From assembly GCF_018861905.1 (NCBI RefSeq), contig NZ_JAHLDU010000011.1, forward strand, positions 62,001-126,000: 64,000 nucleotides of DNA. The letters run 5' to 3'. The translations under genes were made by a program, and so were the position numbers. Source of the stretch: Clostridium sp. DSM 17811 (lineage in GTDB: Bacteria > Bacillota > Clostridia > Clostridiales > Clostridiaceae). This document shows positions 26,597 through 33,675 of this stretch, in pieces. Numbering within the stretch: position 1 is the first letter of the stretch; every line of letters begins with the position of its first letter. Under the pieces are notes generated by a model, which saw only the letters and a program-made list of their open reading frames with translations, did no database searches and was not told where the DNA came from.

Positions 26597-27673
26597 ATGA
26601 ATGAAATTTTGTTAAAAGATGAAATGACACCAAAGGAAAGAATTGAAGCCATGATTAGTGGTAGACCATTTGACAGAGTCCCATGTAATATTTTTATAGG
26701 TGATCATGCAGCAACTATAATAGGTGTCAAAGTGTCAGATCTAAACTTTTCATCTGACAAGTTTATAGAGGGACAGATAGCCGCAAATGAAAAATATGGT
26801 ATAGAGTCTACAGGTGTTTCACCTGGACTTGCAGGTATTGCTGAGGCATTAGGAAGCAAGCTTATTTTCCCAGATCATGGGGCCCCTTATGTTAGTGAAT
26901 ATGCTATAAAAGATGTTTTAGATTTAGAAAAGCTAAGTGTACCTGATCCAGTAAAAGCAGGTAGATTTCCATTCGTTTTAGAAACTACGAAAAGACTTGT
27001 AGATAAATTTGCAAAGGAAATACCGGTTTCAGTAGAAGTACCTGGGCCATTTACAACAGCAGGAAATCTTATGAGTATAGAAAAATTATTGCGTGATACA
27101 AGAAAAAATCCGGATTATATTCATAGAGTTCTTCGTCTTGTAACTGATACAACAATAGCATTTATAAAGGAAGCCGCAAAATTTGATGTAGATATAGGAA
27201 TAGCTGAACCGTCTGCATCAGGTACTTTAATAAGTAAAGATTTGTTTCAAAAGTTTACTCTTCCATACTTAACAGAAATAGTTGATCTTATTAAAATGTT
27301 AGGTAAAGGATCACCTTATCTTCATATTTGTGGGAATACTAAAAAAATTTGGACTTTAATGGCAGATACAGGTGTGGGATCTTTAAGCCTTGATGATGTT
27401 ATAGATTTGGAAGAAGCAAAAAAAACAGTAGGAGATAGGGTAACACTAATTGGTAATGTAAAACCTACAGCAACTATGTATTTAGGAGGACCAATTGATG
27501 TGGAAAAAGATGTTAAGGAGTGCCTTAAAAAGGCATATGATAATCCTAAAGGATATGTACTTGCTTTGGGATGTGGATTCCCAATTGATACGCCTCCTGA
27601 AAACATTTATGCACTACGGAAAGCGGCAATAAAATATGGTAAGTATCCATATGAACCATCACTATTTAGCTAG
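26597..27673 (+). CDS. UroD-family corrinoid methyltransferase, copy 3
   Basis: A 358-residue TIM-barrel methyltransferase with His243 and Cys245 in LHICGN and Cys326 in ALGCGFP. MTPKERIEAMISGRPFDRVPCN is the family start. VEVPGPFTTAG and EPSASGTLIS line the barrel. It closes the corrinoid cluster; no clear terminator follows before the next promoter at 27728. With copies 1 and 2 it makes three potential zinc methyltransferases for one corrinoid protein, so at least one may accept an alternative substrate or donate to a different thiol. Confidence 0.88.
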   Translation: MNEILLKDEMTPKERIEAMISGRPFDRVPCNIFIGDHAATIIGVKVSDLNFSSDKFIEGQIAANEKYGIESTGVSPGLAGIAEALGSKLIFPDHGAPYVSEYAIKDVLDLEKLSVPDPVKAGRFPFVLETTKRLVDKFAKEIPVSVEVPGPFTTAGNLMSIEKLLRDTRKNPDYIHRVLRLVTDTTIAFIKEAAKFDVDIGIAEPSASGTLISKDLFQKFTLPYLTEIVDLIKMLGKGSPYLHICGNTKKIWTLMADTGVGSLSLDDVIDLEEAKKTVGDRVTLIGNVKPTATMYLGGPIDVEKDVKECLKKAYDNPKGYVLALGCGFPIDTPPENIYALRKAAIKYGKYPYEPSLFS

Positions 27674-27727
27674 AATAATTATTGATTATCCCGTAATAAA
27701 CCAAAATATAAATATTTAAAAGAAGAG

Positions 27728-27788
27728 TTGACAAAGACAAAACATGGCATATAATAGAAATAAAACTAATCCGATATGAATACTATTG
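27728..27788 (+). promoter_or_regulatory. Promoter and operator-like site of the ubiG-cysK unit
   Basis: TTGACA (27728-27733), a 16-base spacer, TATAAT (27750-27755), then AATCCGATATGAATACTATT from 27768. Each element sits at the same relative position as in 20048-20107. No T-box is present here. Confidence 0.65.
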
Positions 27789-27823
27789 AATTTAACTTAA
27801 AATAGATATATGGGGGTAATATT

Positions 27824-28474
27824 ATGGGATCAGTAGATTATTTCAACGAAATAGCACAAAGTTGGAATGTAATAAGAAGTGAGTATTTTGATGAGAGATT
27901 AAAGTACAAGGTTTTATCTAAAGTAAATATTAAAGACAAGGTTGTGGCTGATCTTGGATGTGGAACTGGATTTTTATCATTAGCACTGGCATTAGATGCA
28001 AGTATTGTATTTTCTATAGATCAATCTGTAAATATGTTAGTAGAAACAAGAAAATTAATGGAGACTAAAAAATTTGATAATGTGTATCCAATAAAATCAT
28101 CCATAGACAACTTGGCTTTGTTTGATGAATCTGTAGATGTGGTTTTTATTAATATGGCACTTCATCATGTTAAGGATGCTAAAAAAGCAATAGAGGAAAT
28201 GTTTAGAATAATAAAAAAAGATGGAACTTTAATAATATCAGATGTACAAGAGCATAGTGGCGAATGGGCAAAGACTGAGATGTTTGACGAATGGCTTGGG
28301 TTTTCAAATAATCAGATGGAAGAGTGGTTAACGTCTGCTGGTTTTAATCTTGTTAATATTGAGAATACAGATTTATTATGTAAAGGCTATTCTAGCAAAG
28401 GAGAATTTACACAGACTGGCATTTTTATTGCAGTAGCAAATAAGGGAGGACTAAATAGTGAAGTATATAAATAG
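27824..28474 (+). CDS. Class I SAM-dependent methyltransferase (UbiG/YrrT-like)
   Basis: A 216-residue methyltransferase with motif I VVADLGCGTGF (about 43-53), an acidic SIDQS for the ribose, and NMALHHVKDAKKAIEEM. In clostridial ubiG-mccBA operons and in the B. subtilis yrrT-mtnN-mccAB operon a similar enzyme precedes the methionine-to-cysteine genes, and its methyl acceptor is still unclear. Here it overlaps the cysK/mccA gene by 17 bases. The unit lacks mccB and luxS or mtnN, so the rest of the reverse trans-sulfuration pathway must be encoded elsewhere. Confidence 0.85.
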   Translation: MGSVDYFNEIAQSWNVIRSEYFDERLKYKVLSKVNIKDKVVADLGCGTGFLSLALALDASIVFSIDQSVNMLVETRKLMETKKFDNVYPIKSSIDNLALFDESVDVVFINMALHHVKDAKKAIEEMFRIIKKDGTLIISDVQEHSGEWAKTEMFDEWLGFSNNQMEEWLTSAGFNLVNIENTDLLCKGYSSKGEFTQTGIFIAVANKGGLNSEVYK

Positions 28475-29369
28475 TGTACTCGAGAATATAGGAAATACAC
28501 CACTCATAAAATTAAATAATTTAGGATTAAAAGAAGGGGTGAATATTTTCGCAAAACTTGAGGGTGAGAACCCAGGTGGTAGCGTAAAAGATAGAGTTGG
28601 AGTTTACATGATTAAGGATGCAGAAGACAGGGGCATCCTTAAAGTGGGATATACAATTGTTGAAGCTACCGCAGGAAATACTGGAATAGGTGTGGCACTT
28701 GCAGCAATAAACAAAGGATATAATATAATATTTGTTGTTCCAGAGAAGTTTTCAGTAGAAAAGTTAACTTTGATGAGAGCATTAGGTGCAACTATTGTTA
28801 ATACACCAAGGGAAGATGGCATGTTAGGTGCCATTAATAAAGCGAAAGAACTATTGGATGAAATCCCTAATTCTATTTCATTACAACAGTTTGAAAATGA
28901 TGCTAATCCAAAAGCACATTATGAGACTACAGGACCAGAAATATATAATGCATTAGAAGGTCAAATTGATTATTTTCTTGCAGGAGCAGGAAGTGGTGGA
29001 ACATTTAGTGGTGTTATGAAATATCTAAAGGAAAAGAATGAAAATATAAAGGGTATATTAGTAGATCCGGATGGATCAACCATAGGTGGTGGAGAGGAAC
29101 ATTGTTATGATATAGAAGGGATAGGAAATAATTTTGTTCCAACCACTATGGATTTAAACCTAGTTAAAAGTGTTATTAAAATTACTGATGATGAGGCTAA
29201 AGATAAGGTAAAGCTAATTGCTGTTCGTGAAGGATTATTTGTAGGAAGTTCTTCTGGAGCTGCAATAGCGGCTGCAATAAAACTTGCAGAAACTATTGAT
29301 AAGGGAAACATTGTTATAATATTGCCTGACAGAGGGGATAGATATTTTAGCAAAAACATTTATGATTAA
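28458..29369 (+). CDS. Cysteine synthase family (CysK or MccA, O-acetylserine-dependent)
   Basis: A 303-residue fold-type II PLP enzyme. K44 in GGSVKDRVG is the PLP lysine, TAGNTGIGVA binds the substrate carboxylate, GAGSGGTFSG binds the phosphate and GSSSGAA lies near the C-terminus. The start is GTG with GGGAGG eight bases upstream, inside the end of the methyltransferase gene. Either it makes cysteine from O-acetylserine and sulfide, or, as MccA does, it makes cystathionine from O-acetylserine and homocysteine. The ubiG-like partner favours MccA; the sequence alone does not decide. Confidence 0.9.
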   Translation: MKYINSVLENIGNTPLIKLNNLGLKEGVNIFAKLEGENPGGSVKDRVGVYMIKDAEDRGILKVGYTIVEATAGNTGIGVALAAINKGYNIIFVVPEKFSVEKLTLMRALGATIVNTPREDGMLGAINKAKELLDEIPNSISLQQFENDANPKAHYETTGPEIYNALEGQIDYFLAGAGSGGTFSGVMKYLKEKNENIKGILVDPDGSTIGGGEEHCYDIEGIGNNFVPTTMDLNLVKSVIKITDDEAKDKVKLIAVREGLFVGSSSGAAIAAAIKLAETIDKGNIVIILPDRGDRYFSKNIYD

Positions 29370-29420
29370 TACTTGTTATTATTTATAATTTAGTAGTCAA
29401 AAGGTAGAAAATAATATTTA

Positions 29421-29464
29421 AAATTATGCAGCAAAGCTAACACCTTTGCTGCATAATTTTTTTT
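29421..29464 (+). terminator. Intrinsic terminator
   Basis: A 16-bp stem (29421-29436 with 29444-29459, loop CTAACAC) and a T run after the cysK/mccA gene. Confidence 0.9.
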
Positions 29465-29519
29465 GGCGAAATATCATTAGGGCAGTATAAATAAAATTAT
29501 TTTGGCTAGAAGAATATAA

Positions 29520-29553
29520 GTTAGTTTACATATCAATGATTATGTAAACTAAC
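29520..29553 (+). repeat. 13-bp perfect inverted repeat in the intergenic region
   Basis: GTTAGTTTACATA (29520-29532) pairs with TATGTAAACTAAC (29541-29553) around an eight-base loop. No T run follows, so it is more likely an operator or RNA element than a terminator. The rest of 29465-29677 is plain AT-rich sequence. Confidence 0.5.
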
Positions 29554-29677
29554 TCTAAAATGTAAACCTATTTTAAATTAATGAATAATACTAACAAAAT
29601 CAAGAAATAGCAAAATATATATTATATTCAAAAATAAATAAAGTATAGATAATATATATGCTTAAAACATAAAAACA

Positions 29678-29731
29678 TTGACATGTTTTTACTAATGTAA
29701 TATTATTAATTAAACATACAGGTTTGGTATG
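29678..29731 (+). promoter_or_regulatory. Promoter and palindromic operator-like site of the thiocarboxylate cluster
   Basis: TTGACA (29678-29683), a 17-base spacer, TATTAT (29701-29706), then CATACAGGTTTGGTATG (29715-29731), with perfect 5-bp arms CATAC/GTATG. The position after the -10 box matches the other sulfur promoters in the window. Confidence 0.6.
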
Positions 29732-29848
29732 AGAGATAAAGTGCGAATATTGCAAATTATGAGTGTTTGTTTTGAAATGAATTTAACAAAAAATACTGCT
29801 ATTACAAGAGAAATTAAAATAAATCATGAAAATATTGGAGGAATAAAT

Positions 29849-30064
29849 ATGAATATCAAAGTAAATGGCGAAGAAAAAAATATTAAAGATGATGTTACGG
29901 TGACTGAAATGTTAAAAATCGAAGATGTGGAAATGCCAGATATGGTTTCAGTTCAATTGAATGGTGAATTTGTGGATAGAGATCAATTTGTGAAAACTGT
30001 ATTAAAAGAAAATGACGAAATAGAAGTTTTATATTTTATGGGAGGTGGAAGTCTTGGACTTTAG
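29849..30064 (+). CDS. hcyS: ThiS/MoaD-like sulfur carrier protein with C-terminal tail (HcyS-like)
   Basis: A 71-residue ubiquitin-fold sulfur carrier from the ATG at 29849 (GGAGG seven bases upstream; the frame is open further upstream but that part is leader). It has the VNGEEKNI start, VSVQLNGEFV mid-protein and a C-terminal FMGGG-SLGL. ThiS and MoaD end in Gly-Gly; here four residues (SLGL) follow the glycines, so it cannot be adenylated until trimmed. The JAMM protease two genes downstream is the obvious candidate. The Wolinella HcyS system, where an Ala is removed before thiocarboxylation, is the closest precedent I know. Confidence 0.85.
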   Translation: MNIKVNGEEKNIKDDVTVTEMLKIEDVEMPDMVSVQLNGEFVDRDQFVKTVLKENDEIEVLYFMGGGSLGL

Positions 30065-30884
30065 TGAGGAGCAGATAGAAAGATATTCAAGACATATATT
30101 ATTGTCTGAGGTTGGAGTTGAGGGACAAGAAAAATTACTAAATTCAAAAGTTCTTATTATTGGAACAGGAGGTCTTGGGGCACCAGCTGCTATGTATTTG
30201 GCAGCTGCAGGAATAGGTACAATAGGACTTGTAGATGGCGATGTTGTTGATTTATCAAATCTTCAGAGGCAAATTATACACCAAACTAAGAATGTGGGGC
30301 AACTTAAAGTTGAATCTGGAAAAGAAACAATAAATGAACTTAACCCAGATGTAAATGTCATTACTTACAATGAATTTGCTACATCAGAAAATATTTTAAA
30401 TATTATAAAAGATCAGGATTATGATTTTATAATAGATGGAACAGATAATTTTGCTGCAAAATTTTTAATAAATGATGCCTGTGTACTTGCTAAAAAACCA
30501 TTTTCTCATGCTGGAATAATAAGGTTTAAGGGACAACTCACAACTTATATTCCAGGTAACAATACGCCTTGTTATAGATGTATTTTCCAAACACCACCAC
30601 CAGAAGGAATGGTGCCAACATGTAGAGAAGCTGGCGTACTTGGAGTAATGGGTGGAGTTGTGGGAACACTCCAAGCAACAGAAGCTATTAAATATATACT
30701 AGGACTTGGACAAACTCTCGCAGGTTATTTACTAACTTATGATGGACTAAAGATGGAATTTAAGAAAATAAAAATAAATCATAATAAAAGATGTGGAGTT
30801 TGTGGGGATCATCCTACTATAACAGCTTTAATAGACTATGCAAATCCATCTTGTGATTTAAAAACAGGAAAGTTGAATGGGTGA
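30054..30884 (+). CDS. hcyF: ThiF/MoeB-family adenylating enzyme (HcyF-like E1)
   Basis: An E1-like enzyme that adenylates the carrier C-terminus ready for sulfur transfer. ERYSRHILLSEVG opens the protein, GTGGLG binds ATP, NLQRQIIH supplies the arginine, and Cys191 in PTCREAG aligns with the E1 cysteine. CYRC (174-177) and CGVC (248-251) form a zinc site. TTG at 30054 is preferred because GGGAGG lies eight bases upstream; GTG at 30045 is possible but lacks a spaced ribosome-binding site. The gene overlaps the end of hcyS, and its ribosome-binding site falls within the carrier's glycine codons. No rhodanese domain is present. Confidence 0.9.
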   Translation: MDFSEEQIERYSRHILLSEVGVEGQEKLLNSKVLIIGTGGLGAPAAMYLAAAGIGTIGLVDGDVVDLSNLQRQIIHQTKNVGQLKVESGKETINELNPDVNVITYNEFATSENILNIIKDQDYDFIIDGTDNFAAKFLINDACVLAKKPFSHAGIIRFKGQLTTYIPGNNTPCYRCIFQTPPPEGMVPTCREAGVLGVMGGVVGTLQATEAIKYILGLGQTLAGYLLTYDGLKMEFKKIKINHNKRCGVCGDHPTITALIDYANPSCDLKTGKLNG

Positions 30885-30889
30885 TTAAT

Positions 30890-31297
30890 ATGATATATAT
30901 TGATAAACTTACGATAGATAAAATAATAAATCAGGCAAAAGAGGAGTTCCCTAATGAATGTTGTGGCTTTTTATCAGGAACTAAAAGCGAAGGTATAATT
31001 AATGTGAAAAAGTCATATCCACTTACAAATTTAGATAAAAGTAGTGAGCATTTTTCAATGGATCCTAAGGAACAATTTAATACAATAAAAATTATTAGAG
31101 GTCATGATATGTTATTCATTGGAAACTATCATTCCCATCCATATACTCCCTCAAGGCCTTCAGAAGAAGATATAAGACTGGCGTATGATCCAAAGATAAT
31201 ATATGGCATTTTATCACTTGAAAAAGAAGAGCCAGTATTTAACTTGTTTAAGATAAATAAAGATGGCGTTCTTAAACTTGAGTACAAAACTATTTAA
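30890..31297 (+). CDS. hcyD: JAMM/MPN+ metalloprotease (HcyD/Mec-like)
   Basis: A 135-residue zinc isopeptidase of the JAMM family from the ATG at 30890; GTG at 30881, overlapping the previous stop, is an alternative start. All catalytic elements are present: Glu23 in NECCGF and the HSHPYTPSRPSEED motif with His81, His83, Ser91 and Asp94. Bacterial homologues trim sulfur-carrier precursors or release cysteine from a carrier. Given the GGGSLGL tail on the carrier in this operon, removal of that tail is the likely job. Confidence 0.9.
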   Translation: MIYIDKLTIDKIINQAKEEFPNECCGFLSGTKSEGIINVKKSYPLTNLDKSSEHFSMDPKEQFNTIKIIRGHDMLFIGNYHSHPYTPSRPSEEDIRLAYDPKIIYGILSLEKEEPVFNLFKINKDGVLKLEYKTI

Positions 31298-31358
31298 TAT
31301 ATTAATTTAGATTTTAATATACAAATGCTTTTATTAATACAAAGGGAAGTGATTTAGG

Positions 31359-33659
31359 ATGATTAATATTACAGAAGAAAGTTATAAGGTGATAGAAGAT
31401 TTTAAAGAAAAAGCCGATTTATATATGAATGGCAAACTTGATCCTACTAGATTTAAGGCATTTAGAGTTTCTATGGGAGTTTACGAACAAAGAGCTTCAG
31501 ATACTTATATGGTAAGGACTAGGATTCCTGGTGGAGTAATTACACTAGAGCAATTTAAGCAGATAAGTGATATCTCAAAAAAATATGCAAAAGGTTTATT
31601 GCGTTTTACTTCTAGGCAGGATATTCAGTTTCAAAGTGTTGAATTAGCAGATGTATATAGTATTATGAAGGAGCTTATAGAAGTAGGTATAATTACTAAG
31701 GGAACTGGCGGTAATACAGTAAGAAATGTTGAGTGTTCCCCTCTTTCTGGAGTGTCTAGAAATGATGTATTTGACGTAACTAGTTATATGAGTGAAGTTA
31801 CTAATTATTTGCTTAAAGACCCTACCACTATGAATCTTCCAAGAAAATATAAAATAGGTTTTTCAAATACTCTCGGCGACACTGGAAACGCTACAATATC
31901 TGATTTGGGATTTATAGCAAGGGTAGTTGATGGAGCTAAAGGGTTTGAGGTTTATGGTGGTGGAGGTTTTGGAGGAAATCCAAAAGTATCACTAAAACTT
32001 GAGGATTTTATTAATGTAAAAGATGTTTTGTATTATGTTCAAGCTATGAAGGAACTTTTTGAAAAAGAAGGGGACAGAAGCAATAAACATAAAGCAAGAA
32101 TAAGGTATATTGTTGAAAGATTAGGTGAAGAAAAATTTAAACTAAGGTTTAATGAAGAACTTAAAAGAATAAAGAAAGATAGAGATGTTGATTTAATAAT
32201 AGATGATGTCATAGATGAAAAATATGATCAAATTGCTGAAGGTTCTGAAATTGATAAGGCATATGAAAGTGTTTTATTCCCTCAAAAACAAGTTGGATAT
32301 ACTTCTGTTTATGTACATCCGCAAGGAGGAAATTTAGAAGCGGTAAACCTTCAAGAAATATTAGATTTTGTTAATAAATTGGATTATAAAATATCTATAA
32401 GGCTTTCAAACACTCAGAGCTTTTTTGTGAGAGATTTAAAAGATAACGATGCTAAAACATTATTAAAAATAATAGCACCATTTTCATCAAATTTTAACAT
32501 ATATAATTCAGTAACTTGCGTTGGAGCATCAACTTGTCAATTAGGACTGTGTTTATCACAAAATCTGTTGCAAGCTATAAAGGAAGAATTTAGTGAAAAT
32601 ACTGATGAAATTAAAGCATCACTTCCTAGAATCTTTATATCGGGATGTCCTAATTCCTGTGGGCGTCACCAAATAGGCAAAATAGGCTTAAGTGGGAGAG
32701 CAAAAAGAACAGAAGATGGTCTAATGCCTACGTATACTGTATCATTTGGTGGTAATGTTGGGCATGGCCAAGCTAAAATCGGAGAATCATACGGTGATAT
32801 TCCTGCAAAGAAGGTACCAAAGTATCTTGCAGAGATTGCTAAGCTTAAAAAAACATCCGGTTATGAGTCTTTTGAAGAGTTTTTAAATAATACCCAGAAG
32901 GATGTAAGAGAGTTAACTAATAAATATGGAGCATTGGAAACATTTAAAGAAAATCCTGACCTTTATTATGACTTTGGAGCAAGTGAAAAATTTTCTATTG
33001 AAGGACGTGGACCTGGTGAGTGTAGTACAGGGGTATTTGATGTTATAAAACTTGACTTATCAAATGCAGAAAGTTCTCTTTTAAAGTATAAATCAAGTAA
33101 AAAATCGCAAGATTTGTACGAGGCTGCGGTGTCATCTGCGAGAACTCTTTTAGTATTAAAGGGCATAGATACAGCAAAGGATAGAGAGATATTCAAACAA
33201 TTTAATATAAATTTTGTTGAAACTGGTTTCGTTAGCAAATCTGTTGTAGAGCTTTTCGATACGCTTCTTGATTATAAACTTGGCGATATAGTTGATATAA
33301 CAAGTAAAGCAGTTGAGGTTGAATATCTTTATAACAAGGTAAAAGAAATGTATGGATCTTTAAATGGACAATTAGAAATAACACTTCCAAAGGAAGTATC
33401 AATTAACGTGTCAGAGGAATCACAAATAAGTAAAGATTATGAAGTTATTGATTTTAGAGGAGTTACATGTCCAATGAATTTTGTAAAAGTTAAAATTCAA
33501 CTATCTAAAATAAAGTCTGGTGAAAAAAGAGGATTTTATTTAGATGATGGTGATCCTATAAAAAATGTTCCATTAAGTGTTTCAAAAGAAGGTAACAAGA
33601 TAATATTAATAGATAATAATTATGAAGGCTATAATTTACTTGTAGTTGAGAAAAAATAA
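31359..33659 (+). CDS. Sulfite/nitrite reductase fused to a helical region and a C-terminal TusA domain
   Basis: A 766-residue protein. Residues about 20-110 form the ferredoxin-like half domain, and 370-440 carry the siroheme-[4Fe-4S] ligands: Cys387 and Cys393 in CVGASTC, and Cys429 and Cys433 in GCPNSCG. Residues about 565-650 are helical and HEPN-like (my reading, moderate confidence). Residues about 695-766 are a TusA/SirA domain with RGVTCPM, its sulfur-carrying Cys at about 704. It should reduce sulfite to sulfide, and the attached TusA domain suggests direct hand-over of sulfur to the carrier. It lies between the JAMM protease and the MetY-like genes. Confidence 0.88.
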   Translation: MINITEESYKVIEDFKEKADLYMNGKLDPTRFKAFRVSMGVYEQRASDTYMVRTRIPGGVITLEQFKQISDISKKYAKGLLRFTSRQDIQFQSVELADVYSIMKELIEVGIITKGTGGNTVRNVECSPLSGVSRNDVFDVTSYMSEVTNYLLKDPTTMNLPRKYKIGFSNTLGDTGNATISDLGFIARVVDGAKGFEVYGGGGFGGNPKVSLKLEDFINVKDVLYYVQAMKELFEKEGDRSNKHKARIRYIVERLGEEKFKLRFNEELKRIKKDRDVDLIIDDVIDEKYDQIAEGSEIDKAYESVLFPQKQVGYTSVYVHPQGGNLEAVNLQEILDFVNKLDYKISIRLSNTQSFFVRDLKDNDAKTLLKIIAPFSSNFNIYNSVTCVGASTCQLGLCLSQNLLQAIKEEFSENTDEIKASLPRIFISGCPNSCGRHQIGKIGLSGRAKRTEDGLMPTYTVSFGGNVGHGQAKIGESYGDIPAKKVPKYLAEIAKLKKTSGYESFEEFLNNTQKDVRELTNKYGALETFKENPDLYYDFGASEKFSIEGRGPGECSTGVFDVIKLDLSNAESSLLKYKSSKKSQDLYEAAVSSARTLLVLKGIDTAKDREIFKQFNINFVETGFVSKSVVELFDTLLDYKLGDIVDITSKAVEVEYLYNKVKEMYGSLNGQLEITLPKEVSINVSEESQISKDYEVIDFRGVTCPMNFVKVKIQLSKIKSGEKRGFYLDDGDPIKNVPLSVSKEGNKIILIDNNYEGYNLLVVEKK

Positions 33660-33675
33660 CTTCAGAGGTGTAAAT

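Noticed and set aside
29729-29848. N-terminal extension of the sulfur carrier
   Set aside because: The open frame starts inside the operator-like site, has no ribosome-binding site, and the ThiS-like fold begins at the ATG at 29849 behind GGAGG.
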